A stretch of 64,000 bases of DNA from assembly GCA_003222395.1 (NCBI GenBank), contig QHWB01000044.1, forward strand, positions 124,001 to 188,000. Direction: 5' to 3'. The notes below the pieces were generated by a model, which had not been told where the DNA came from, ran no database searches, and was given only the letters and a program-made list of their open reading frames with translations. Source of the DNA: Acidobacteriota bacterium (GTDB taxonomy: Bacteria; Acidobacteriota; Vicinamibacteria; Vicinamibacterales; CAVVIG01). This document shows positions 7,434-15,823 of this stretch, one piece after another; the first letter of the stretch is position 1, and every line of letters begins with the position of its first letter. The position numbers and the translations under genes are program-made.

Positions 7434-9227
7434 TTACTCCTGCGGCAGCACGAGCGGTGTGAGCCGAAACGTCGATGGCTCCAGCACGTACGGCTTGCGA
7501 TCGGGCGCGAGAGCCAGCAGGCGCTTGTCGTCCGCGCCGCGATCGTAGACGACCCACGCGCGCGCCGACGCCAGGTCGGCCTCATTTCGCGTCACAGCCA
7601 GGTGCGGATTGTCAGACGGCGCGTAGCGAACGAAGACAATGGAATTGGAAGGCGCCGCGCGGATGACTTCCTCGGCGCGGCGATGGAACGCGTTCCGAAC
7701 GTCGATCGCAGCGCGCGCGCGCCAAAGATCCGTCAGGCAGAGCGGCAGGAGCAGGGCGGCGGCAAGAGCCGACGAGCGCGCGACTGCTGCGGACACCGGC
7801 GCGGCCGCGCTCGGTGCGCTCTCGCCCGTTATGCGGCTCGAAACGGGAACTCTGCACTCGTTTTCAGGAGCCGCATAACGGGCTAGGCGCGCCACAGGCG
7901 CGCCCGCCGGAGCGGAGCGGGGCAAGGAGCCCCCGCGAGCGACGGCGTGGGGGGCCCGCGGGGGCGAAGCCCCCCCGATCTGACTGGATTGGCCGAGCAG
8001 TCGCATCAGGCCGATGGCCGCGAGGAAGTGTAGTGCCGGCAGGAGCTCGAGATAGTACACGACCCAACCCGGCGGGTGCGCGAAAGCGAGATACGCGATG
8101 AAGAGGCTGGCGCTCACCACGAGCGCCAAGCGCGCCGCTCCTCGCGCACGGATCAGCGATCCGACCAGCAGTGCCCCGATCGCGAAACGCCACCCGAAGG
8201 AGTACGTAGCGAGCAGCGCGAGAACGCGTTGCGCGAACGCCACAGGAACTGCCGACGGCACGTACACTTCGTGCACCTCTCGCGACCACGCGTCCATCGG
8301 CAACAGCTCCGGCGGAAGCGGCCGGAGCGGCGGCGTCGGATCGATACCGAAACCTGGCTTGTCGAACGGAAAATACGTTCGTGAGTACAGAGAATACGGA
8401 TCGGTTCTCCAGTCTCCGAGCGTCTGTTGGTTCCAGATGAGCCCCACACCCAACAGCGCGATTCCCGCCAGGAGAGGCACCGCCGCAGGTCGAAACGTAC
8501 CGATCTCGATCAACCTGCGCAGGATGACGAACCCGAGCGGTGCGGCGAGCGCAACCATCGTCAATGGCCTCGCCTCGAAGCCCCATGCGAGGGCCGCGGC
8601 GACACCGAGCAGATAGATCTGTTTTCCCGATTCCAGCCAGAGGACGGTTGCGGCAGCAGCGGCAAGCCACATGACCGTGGTCGTGCTTTCCGAGAGATAG
8701 GACGTCGCCCATACGAGCGTCAGCGGCGCGGTCGTCCACAACATCCACGTGAGGAGCGCGGTCCACGCATTCGAGAGCCGCCGCGCCAGCCAGAAGGTCA
8801 GCGCCCCTGCAATGCCCGCGAGCAGCGCCGGCATCAGTCCGGGCATCCCGAGCCAGATTCCCGGGACGAGCATCATCGCGTGAGCAGGCGGGTACTTGGC
8901 GAACACCGCCGGCTCCACGAACACATGCATCTGCTCGAAGAACGCGGCGATCGGCGGCGGCGACGCCGTCCAGCGGCCTCGCGCGAAGATTTCCGCCTGA
9001 AGCAGGTACGCACGCTCGTCATGAATGACGCCGGGCTCACCAAACGATCGCCAGACGAAGCGCACGATGATGATCGTGACAAGTCCGAGCGCGGCGGGCG
9101 CCCACGGACTCCGCAGAAAGGCGGCTATTCGCGCGGGGCGCCACGTCCACGATCGAGCGGTGCGGCCGACAATCGAAAGTCCGAAAAGGATCGCGACGGC
9201 GAGGCACGCGTTGAGAAGAACACTCAC
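7434..9227 (-). CDS. GT-C fold membrane glycosyltransferase (ArnT/PMT-like, GT39-type)
   Basis: A 597-residue polytopic protein. The conserved extracytoplasmic acidic region (EPGVIHDERAYLLQAEIFAR) and following helices (KYPPAHAMMLVPGIWLG; TWMLWTTAPLTLVWATSYLS) are typical of polyprenyl-phosphate-sugar-dependent GT-C enzymes. It should transfer a sugar from a lipid carrier outside the membrane. The start is the GTG at 9227, right after the methyltransferase stop (9235). An unusual insertion of ~50 residues (positions about 417-467, rich in Ala/Pro/Arg) is encoded by palindromic repeat DNA at 7824-7978 and lies before the last helix. The gene may still be functional because the frame is kept. 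Confidence 0.75.
   Translation of the reverse strand: MSVLLNACLAVAILFGLSIVGRTARSWTWRPARIAAFLRSPWAPAALGLVTIIIVRFVWRSFGEPGVIHDERAYLLQAEIFARGRWTASPPPIAAFFEQMHVFVEPAVFAKYPPAHAMMLVPGIWLGMPGLMPALLAGIAGALTFWLARRLSNAWTALLTWMLWTTAPLTLVWATSYLSESTTTVMWLAAAAATVLWLESGKQIYLLGVAAALAWGFEARPLTMVALAAPLGFVILRRLIEIGTFRPAAVPLLAGIALLGVGLIWNQQTLGDWRTDPYSLYSRTYFPFDKPGFGIDPTPPLRPLPPELLPMDAWSREVHEVYVPSAVPVAFAQRVLALLATYSFGWRFAIGALLVGSLIRARGAARLALVVSASLFIAYLAFAHPPGWVVYYLELLPALHFLAAIGLMRLLGQSSQIGGASPPRAPHAVARGGSLPRSAPAGAPVARLARYAAPENECRVPVSSRITGESAPSAAAPVSAAVARSSALAAALLLPLCLTDLWRARAAIDVRNAFHRRAEEVIRAAPSNSIVFVRYAPSDNPHLAVTRNEADLASARAWVVYDRGADDKRLLALAPDRKPYVLEPSTFRLTPLVLPQE
7824..7978. repeat. Palindromic repeat element inserted in frame in a glycosyltransferase gene
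   Basis: A perfect 16-bp inverted repeat (GCCCGTTATGCGGCTC at 7824-7839, complement at 7868-7883, 28-base loop) is followed by a perfect 8-bp hairpin (GGCGCGCC at 7886-7893 and 7897-7904) and a G/C-rich block with more dyads. The whole block is in frame and stop-free in the host gene. The neighbouring protein sequence resembles normal membrane protein, whereas this stretch does not. Confidence 0.8.
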
Positions 9228-9234
9228 GGGACGG

Positions 9235-9930
9235 TCAGGCGCGCTTGCGGCAGAGCACCATGTACTGGGCGCCGGCTGGTACACGCGTCAGGGCCGGCTC
9301 GAGCGGCCGGAGCAGCGCGAGCGGACGTGGAAAGACAAAAAGAAAATCGGTCGTCATGATGTCGAATCCCGCGCTGTCCAGCAGCTTTCGGGCGTGGCGG
9401 GCCGACAACGTCTTCGCGTCACGGTCGAACGGAATCCGCCGCATGACCAATCGTGTGCCGGGATTCCACGGATTGTTCTCCCAGAGCGCGAAGTACCCCC
9501 GCGACGCCAGCGCGCGGCTGATGTACGCGAGCGCGTCGCCGCGAAGATCGGGTTCGATGTGATGAAACACGCCGTTGCAATAGACGAGATCGAACTCTCC
9601 GGCAGACTGTCCTTCGTCGATCGTGCTGAACTGCACGTTGGCGTCGGCGTAGTGGCGGCGCGCAAGATCGATGCTGTCGGCCGACACGTCCACACCTGTG
9701 ACGGACGCGGCCGGCAGGTGCATCAGGAGCTCCCGTGCCGTCGCTCCAGTCCCGCAGCCGTAATCAAGAACGTGCATCGGCCGGCAGCCGTGCTGCCGAA
9801 GCCTTGAAGACAGCCATTCGATCCGACGGTGCGCGAAGTATTCCTTCGATTCACCCGACAGCGACAGGCCGCGGTTCAACGCCGCGTCGTACGCAGCGGC
9901 GCAGGCATCGAACGCTGCCGGCTCGCTCAT
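9235..9930 (-). CDS. Class I SAM-dependent methyltransferase
   Basis: 231 residues with the canonical Rossmann motifs: motif I HVLDYGCGTGATAREL (about residues 54-69), the acidic residue after strand 2 in VTGVDVSADSIDLAR, and FDLVYCNGVFHHIEPD (motif IV-like). The substrate is unknown. The ATG overlaps the GT2 stop in an ATGA (9927-9930) and the next gene follows within 7 bases. It is therefore the middle gene of a glycosyltransferase operon and probably modifies the same glycan or lipid. Confidence 0.88.
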   Translation of the reverse strand: MSEPAAFDACAAAYDAALNRGLSLSGESKEYFAHRRIEWLSSRLRQHGCRPMHVLDYGCGTGATARELLMHLPAASVTGVDVSADSIDLARRHYADANVQFSTIDEGQSAGEFDLVYCNGVFHHIEPDLRGDALAYISRALASRGYFALWENNPWNPGTRLVMRRIPFDRDAKTLSARHARKLLDSAGFDIMTTDFLFVFPRPLALLRPLEPALTRVPAGAQYMVLCRKRA

Positions 9931-11174
9931 CGCCTTCGCATCGTCAGCAGGCTCATGAAGAAGCAGCCGAGGATCACCTGATAACCGAGCACGACGAGCG
10001 TGACGCCCGGCACGACGACACGCATCGTCTCCGCGTAGTCCAACCGGCCGAAGCCGTGGATGCGCCACACGTTGACCGCGGCCAGCAGCATGAGGCCGCC
10101 GACGAGCCCTGCGGCGATGCCGAGAAACAGCCCACGCTCCAGCGTCACGAGCCTGGAGAACCGCTGGACGCGCGGATCGTGCGGCAGGATGCCTTCGGTC
10201 ATCGCGAACGTCTTGGCAATGGCGGCGAAGAACATGCTCTGGGAGCCGCAGATGACCGCAAGGCTCGCAAACAGCAATGTATGCGCATCGAATGTGATTC
10301 CGCCGATCTTCATACCCGGCATCGCCACCGTGTAGCCGCCGATGCCCAGCACGATCAACATCAGACCAGGCAGGAGAAACAGCCGGCGCGGAGAGCACAT
10401 CAGGAAGAATCGCAGCGTTCGCCAGCCGTCGCGAAACGTCTTGAGGTGCGGCGGATGGCTCTTCCGGCCGTCGGGATGCAACGTAATCGGGACTTCGCCG
10501 ATCTTCGCGCCGGCGAGACTTGCCTTGATGATCATCTCGGTGGCGAACTCCATGCCCGTGCACCGCTGATCCAGACGTTGGTACAGCGCCTTCGTGAAGC
10601 CGCGGAGACCGCAGTAGACGTCGTGGACCGGCGCGCGGAACCATCGACGCGCGACGCGCGAGAACAGCGGGTTGCCAAGCCAGCGATGCAGCCGCGGCAT
10701 CGCGCCCGGCAGCACGCGTCCTCCGCCGGACCCGAGCCTGCACCCCTGCACGAGCTCGTCGCCGGCGCGCAGCCGCTGGACGAACTTCGGCAGCTCGCCG
10801 AAGTCGTAGCTGTCGTCGGCATCTCCCATGATCACGAACCGGCCGCGTGCCGCCGTGATGCCGCCCATGAGGGCGGCGCCGTAACCCTTGTCGGCCACGA
10901 GCACCACTCTCGCGCCGGCGTCGCGCGCGATGGCGACGGAGTCGTCCGAACTGCCGTTGTCGGCGACGACGACCTCGCCGACGATGCCGGCGTTCGCCAT
11001 GGCGGCATGCGCCCGGTGAATGCACGTCGCCACCGTGTCGGCCTCGTTGAGACAAGGCATGACCACGGTCAATTCGATGCCATCGCGCGCAGTCTCGTGT
11101 GGGAACGATGGAGTCGTGAGTGACTCTTCGTCGGCGTTCAAAAGGGCCGTGAAAGCTTGGCTGGTGTGCATCAT
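9927..11174 (-). CDS. GT2 family glycosyltransferase (polyprenyl-phosphate sugar synthase-like)
   Basis: 415 residues. The N-terminal GT-A domain has LTVVMPCLNEADTVATCI, GEVVVADNGSSDDSVAIA and the DXD-like FVIMGDADDSYDF. It is followed by helices from ~residue 240 (LLPGLMLIVLGIGGYTVAM and others). This layout matches dolichol-/undecaprenyl-phosphate mannose or glucose synthases with a C-terminal membrane part. Such an enzyme would load the lipid-linked sugar used by the GT-C enzyme two genes downstream. The first gene of the visible minus-strand operon; ATG at 11174 or 11171. Confidence 0.87.
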   Translation of the reverse strand: MMHTSQAFTALLNADEESLTTPSFPHETARDGIELTVVMPCLNEADTVATCIHRAHAAMANAGIVGEVVVADNGSSDDSVAIARDAGARVVLVADKGYGAALMGGITAARGRFVIMGDADDSYDFGELPKFVQRLRAGDELVQGCRLGSGGGRVLPGAMPRLHRWLGNPLFSRVARRWFRAPVHDVYCGLRGFTKALYQRLDQRCTGMEFATEMIIKASLAGAKIGEVPITLHPDGRKSHPPHLKTFRDGWRTLRFFLMCSPRRLFLLPGLMLIVLGIGGYTVAMPGMKIGGITFDAHTLLFASLAVICGSQSMFFAAIAKTFAMTEGILPHDPRVQRFSRLVTLERGLFLGIAAGLVGGLMLLAAVNVWRIHGFGRLDYAETMRVVVPGVTLVVLGYQVILGCFFMSLLTMRRR

Positions 11175-11404
11175 GGCTCGATCCCGCCGTGACGCTGCAA
11201 CTAAAACGCCAGTGTTTTCGCGTGGGAGCGAGGCGGGCCACGGTTATGGATGTCTCACGTTTTTGCCGTGCCCATTACGGATCTGTGCTGGAACGCGCGC
11301 GGTAGCCGAGCGTGATCTGCGGTGGATCGATGCATGCGCATCCGCCGCGCTGCGCATGCCTGTGTCGAAGCAGTCGGATCGTTGTTTGCCGTACGCCACA
11401 TGCA

Positions 11405-12637
11405 GTGACCGAAACGGCCCTGAGGGTCAACGCAGTCGCGCTCCGCGTGCTGACGCCGCGCCGGCTTCGCTTGTACCCGCTGGCGATGTTCGGGGGGGCC
11501 GCGATCGGATTCCTGGTGTTCCTTGCAGGAAGCAGTGGCCTGCGCGGGCTGGGCGGCGGACGCGTCGGCGGCGACTTCCCGGCGTTTTACGGCGCCGCAC
11601 GGATCATCCGGAGCGGTGACTGGAAAGGGATGTACGAGCCCGCGACGCTGCAGCGCGCGCAGGCGGAGTTCTTCCCCGATCAACCAGGCGGCTGGCTGAC
11701 ATTTCCCTATCCGCCATTCGTCGCGGCAGCCTACGTTCCGCTGACGCTGTTCTCCTTCAAAACGGCGTACGCGCTGCACTCGTTGATCATGGCGGCGTGC
11801 TGCGTTGCGGCGCTTGCACTGCTCCTTCCTGCGCTACCGCGACTCCGCGGATCGTTTCTGCCGTGCGCGGCAGCGACACTCACCTTTTATCCAATGGTCC
11901 GTGCCGTGATGGGCGGGCAAAACACCGCCCTCAGCCTGCTGTGCGCCTCGGGCGCGGCTGCGGCGCTGGCGCGCAGGAAAGATGTTCTCGCCGGCGTCTG
12001 GCTTGGTGCATGGATGTTCAAGCCGCAGCTTGCGCTGCCGGTCACAGTCGTTGTCGCGATCGCGGGACATCCGAAGGTTGTCGCGGGGGCAACGATCAGT
12101 GCCGCGACGCTGTACCTGGCCGGAGCGGCGATCAGCGAGCCGACGTGGCCGATCTGGTGGGTGCGCGACATCCTTCTTCCGTACGCTGCGGCCGGCCTGC
12201 CGCCCGACCTCCACAGTGGCGCCTCCTTCACAGAAGTCGCGCGCGAGCTCGGCATGCCGGCGCTCGGCTGGATTGCCATTGGCGTCGTCGTAGCGGTCAC
12301 GCTTCGGACGGTGTGGCGGACTCAACCCGCCCCCGTCGTGCTCGTCGGCATCGCATCGCCGTTCGCCGTCCTCGTCGCGCCGCATGCACTCTTCTACGAT
12401 GCCGGTCTTGCGATGATGGCGTTCGCCGCCGCTGCCGCCGTATCCGGCCGCACTGTTGTTCCGCTGTTGCTCGTCCTGTGGGCGCTCGCGGCGCTGGAGC
12501 CGATGCGGATGTACCTGCCGCTGCCGCCGAGCACCGTCGTGCTTCTCGGCTCGCTTCTGATATCGATCCGGATTGCTCGACGCGCCGCCGATGAAAGACC
12601 TCCTTTGGATGATTCCACATCATGCGCACTCGCTTGA
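11405..12637 (+). CDS. GT87/DUF2029-like membrane glycosyltransferase
   Basis: About 410 residues, mostly hydrophobic helices. The signature region GGDFPAFYGAARIIRSGDW, YEPATLQRAQAEFF and WLTFPYPPFVAAAYVPLTL is characteristic of DUF2029 (GT87, mannosyltransferase-type). The GTG at 11405 is taken as start; the frame continues further upstream to 11312 but with Arg/Cys-rich sequence unlike the family. It is divergent from the GT2 operon. Its end overlaps the start of the following broken gene. Confidence 0.75.
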   Translation: MTETALRVNAVALRVLTPRRLRLYPLAMFGGAAIGFLVFLAGSSGLRGLGGGRVGGDFPAFYGAARIIRSGDWKGMYEPATLQRAQAEFFPDQPGGWLTFPYPPFVAAAYVPLTLFSFKTAYALHSLIMAACCVAALALLLPALPRLRGSFLPCAAATLTFYPMVRAVMGGQNTALSLLCASGAAAALARRKDVLAGVWLGAWMFKPQLALPVTVVVAIAGHPKVVAGATISAATLYLAGAAISEPTWPIWWVRDILLPYAAAGLPPDLHSGASFTEVARELGMPALGWIAIGVVVAVTLRTVWRTQPAPVVLVGIASPFAVLVAPHALFYDAGLAMMAFAAAAAVSGRTVVPLLLVLWALAALEPMRMYLPLPPSTVVLLGSLLISIRIARRAADERPPLDDSTSCALA

Positions 12638-14069
12638 CGCCTCGGCTGATCGTCCGGCTGTCGTTCGCGTTCGTCGTCGCTGCGGTTCTGATTCCCGCCG
12701 TCCCCGACGTGGACTTATGGGGCCACACGTTGTTCGGCGGCGACATCGTGCACAGCCGCGCGATCCCGGCCGCCGACTCGTACGCCTTCACGAGCGACCT
12801 GCCGTGGGTGAATCACGAGTGGCTCAGCGAAGTCTGCATGTATGCCGCGTACGCGCTGGGCCCGGCGAGTCGGCGCTGGTCATCGCGATGGTGCTGGCGC
12901 TCGTTACTTATCCCAGAACTCAGCACGTTCGGCCGCAATTGTTCTCGCTGACCATGTTCGCCGTCCTGCTCTCGACGCTGATGGATTTCGATCGGACGCG
13001 CGCGGTCACCCGGTTGATTTCGATTCCCCTCCTGATGTTCCTCTGGGCCAACCTTCACGGCGGCTTCATCCTCGGGTTCGTGCCTGTCGGCATCTGGGCC
13101 GTTCTGTACGCGCTGGATCAGGACGCGCCCGTGGAAGTGCGGCTTGCGCCGGCCATTGCTCTCGTCGCCGCAGTCGTTGCCACGCTGATCAACCCGTACG
13201 GCGTCGGTCTGTGGAAGTTTCTCTGGCGCACGGTCAGCATGAATCGGCGCGATATCGACGAGTGGTGGTCCATCCTGAGCGCCGAGCGCGCGCTGCTCGT
13301 CTTGTGGTCGACGACCGCGCTGATTGCCATCGCGGGCGTCAGGTGGCACGGACGGCCGCTTCGATGGCCGCGCACCGGCCTCGTGGCCGTTCTTGCGCTG
13401 GCGTCGTTCCGAGTGAATCGTCTCGACGCGTTTTTCGCGATCGCGACCATCATGTTGTTCGGACAACCGCTGTCGAGATTCCTGACGAGGCGCGAGCGCA
13501 CCAGCCCGCCGAAAGAGCTGTCGCGCGCGTTCGTCACGGCAACCGTCGCCGCGGCGATGTGTACGGCCGCAGCCGTTCTCCTTCGCGCGCAGCCGGAGTC
13601 GAACGGCTGCGTCGATCGCGCGAGCTGGCTGCCCGAGCAGGACGCCACCGATTTCGTCGCGCGCAATCATCTGCACGGGCGGATGGTCGTGTTCTTCAAC
13701 TGGGGCGAATACGTGCTGTGGCAGTTCCGTCACGATTTGACGGTATCGACCGACGGCCGCCGCGAAACGGTGTACTCGGACCGCCAGATCAACGGCCATC
13801 TCGAGCTGTATCGCGGCACCGATTCAGGGCTGACGTACTTTCATCAGCTGAACGCGGATTACGCGTGGCTTCCGACTGAATCCCCCGCCGTCGACAAGCT
13901 GCGCGCTGAAGGGTGGGTGGAGATTTACGCGCGCGATCGTTCGGCGATTCTCGCGCGACCGTCACTCGTTCCGGCGGGCGGTTACATCGTCCCCGCCGCA
14001 CGATGCTATCCGGGGCCGGGCGCGCGGACGTCTCCACTGAGTGCCGGTTTTTGGCGCGTGACTTATTAG
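12622..14069 (+). pseudogene. Frameshifted multi-TM protein related to the 14066-15574 gene
   Basis: The ATG at 12622 opens a frame with DVDLWGHTLFGGDIVHS, PWVNHEWLSEVCMYAAYALG. These match the first 100 residues of the intact protein encoded by 14066-15574 (DADLWGHLTFGRDIVHA, PWINHEWLAEAVMWVAYSVA). At about 12860 the similarity jumps to another frame (ESALVIAMVLALV, then QHVRPQLFSLTMFAVLL) and continues to the stop at 14069. About 20-25 residues are missing at the jump compared with the relative. The gene therefore seems disrupted by a frameshift plus small deletion. A sequencing error alone would not explain the lost residues. Confidence 0.7.
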
Positions 14070-15574
14070 GGACCCGGAAACGTACGCGACACCGACGTCG
14101 GCTGGGATGTGCTGGTGGTTGCGCACGCCGGTCGCCTCGACAACAGCACCGAGCGGGGCCCGCTGAAGATCGGGCACCATCCGGACGCTTCGAGGCGGTC
14201 CACAACGCGCAACGTGGCAGGGAGCCACACGTAATCGGGATCCAACCGCGCCACTTCATCCAACGCCTCTGGTGCGTTCGTGTAAACGCGCCAGTGCCGT
14301 TCGCGCAGCTCCTCTGAGTACACGGTCTCGCGCCGACCATCCATCGACACGCGGATCGCGGGAGAGAAGTGCCAAATCGCGAGCTCGCCGTAGTCGAACC
14401 ACGTGAGCATCCTGCCGCGGATGTCGTGGGCCTTGATGAAAGCCGTCGCCTCGCGCTCGGGAAGCCACTCTCCATCCATTGCGAGCGTACGGCCGAACGC
14501 AGTGACCGCAACGGCGATGAGCGCGCCACATGTCACGATCGGCCGCCACCACGTGGCTGCCATGTTCAATCGCGTCGTTTCCTCGTTTCCGGTTGATCGC
14601 TGAATCCACGGCGGCATCAGGAACGCAACGGCAAGCGCGTAGAAACCGACCAGGCGAATGACACGGAACGACCCGACCGCGAACAACAGCACCACGAGAA
14701 GCGACGAGAGTGCCGGCGTGCGACGGCGCCTCCACGCGCCGCAGGCTGCAACGGCAGTTGGTATCGTCCACAACAGAAGGCCGACGAGCGGCACACGCAT
14801 CGCAGGCTGCCACTCGATGATATCGGCGCGAGCCGGACGAACGGTCTCCGTCAGGAAACTGAGCATCGATGCGCCGTACGGGTTGCACAGCGTCGCAAGT
14901 GCGGATGCGCACGCTGACGCGAGCAGCAGCACGCGGCTTCGCGTGGACCACGCCGGGTCGCGCCATGAGCACGCCACGAAGACGGCCAGCGTGCCGGCTC
15001 CGACGATCCACCCGCCATGAACGTTGACCCAGACCGCAAAAACGATCGGCGGCGCGAGCAGCCACCGTGTGCGCCCTTCGCGGGCACGATGAAGAACGAA
15101 CAGCAGCACCGCGAAGAGAAACATCGAGAATGCCTGCGGCCGAATGGTGGCGACGAGCGGCCACGTGCCGAGCGCAGTGAGGAACAGCGTGCCGTCCCGC
15201 ACCGCCGGGCGCAGCGGCTGGAGGCGCCACGTCGCCAGAAGCGCTAATCCGGCGGCGCACGCCAGAGTCAATTTCAGCGCGGTGAGGCCCGCCGCGCCGG
15301 CGACTGAGTATGCGACCCACATCACCGCTTCGGCGAGCCACTCGTGGTTTATCCACGGGCGATCGCTCGTGAACGAATACGGATCGGCGCTGTGAACGCG
15401 CCCGGCGTGGACGATGTCTCGCCCGAACGTCAAGTGACCCCACAGGTCAGCGTCGGCGCCCGTTCTTGCCAGGAAGCACACGATGACCAGAAGCGTGATG
15501 AAGGACAAGGCGCGCATCGCGAAATCGTTGCGAGGCGAGCTCGAAGTACGCACGGGAGATTCGGAAGCAATCAT
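14066..15574 (-). CDS. Polytopic membrane protein of unknown function (GT-C-like)
   Basis: Up to 502 residues. Hydrophobic helices alternate with conserved polar loops: DADLWGHLTFGRDIVHA, PWINHEWLAEAVMW, WVNVHGGWIVGAG, LCNPYGASMLSFL, and the C-terminal domain FDYGELAIWHFSP / SMDGRRETVYSEEL. The family is common beside glycosyltransferases, and a GT-C-like role is possible but unproven. A second start, ATG at 15517, would remove 19 residues before the first helix. Its 3' end overlaps the end of the broken paralogue by a few bases in convergent orientation. The two copies form an inverted duplicate, of which this one is intact. Confidence 0.7.
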   Translation of the reverse strand: MIASESPVRTSSSPRNDFAMRALSFITLLVIVCFLARTGADADLWGHLTFGRDIVHAGRVHSADPYSFTSDRPWINHEWLAEAVMWVAYSVAGAAGLTALKLTLACAAGLALLATWRLQPLRPAVRDGTLFLTALGTWPLVATIRPQAFSMFLFAVLLFVLHRAREGRTRWLLAPPIVFAVWVNVHGGWIVGAGTLAVFVACSWRDPAWSTRSRVLLLASACASALATLCNPYGASMLSFLTETVRPARADIIEWQPAMRVPLVGLLLWTIPTAVAACGAWRRRRTPALSSLLVVLLFAVGSFRVIRLVGFYALAVAFLMPPWIQRSTGNEETTRLNMAATWWRPIVTCGALIAVAVTAFGRTLAMDGEWLPEREATAFIKAHDIRGRMLTWFDYGELAIWHFSPAIRVSMDGRRETVYSEELRERHWRVYTNAPEALDEVARLDPDYVWLPATLRVVDRLEASGWCPIFSGPRSVLLSRRPACATTSTSQPTSVSRTFPGP

Positions 15575-15823
15575 GTGGTGGTTTGCTGCTGGGCGTCGGC
15601 GTCGTCCCGTTGTGCAAGCCGTGGGCCAGACGGATACCGTTCTCGGTCGCTGAAGGCGACGACTGGAACCGCGTTGCGTGGGACCGCGCGAGATTTCACG
15701 ATCGCTCGTGCGGGCACGACGTTTGCCGCTTCCTCGCGCGGCCCGCGCGGCCCACTCACTTAAATCGTTGATTCCACTGTCCGCGCGCGAGCGCGCGCGG
15801 CAGTTTCTGCCAGCGCGTGGCCG
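15575..15823. other. Divergent intergenic region with GC palindrome
   Basis: It separates the minus-strand membrane gene and the helicase operon. It holds a near-perfect GC dyad at 15781-15800 (CCGCGCGC ... GCGCGCGG), 23 bases before the helicase ATG, which could be an operator or hairpin in the leader. A 62-residue open frame at 15583-15771 has no protein-like features and was not called. Confidence 0.45.

Noticed and set aside
4924-7557. 877-residue frame as one protein starting at 7557
   Set aside because: The first ~150 residues overlap the glycosyltransferase gene and are Arg/Ser-rich shadow sequence; AGGAG before 7110 marks the better start.
15583-15771. Small gene in the gap before the helicase
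   Set aside because: No ribosome site, composition typical of random frame, and no helix or motif pattern.
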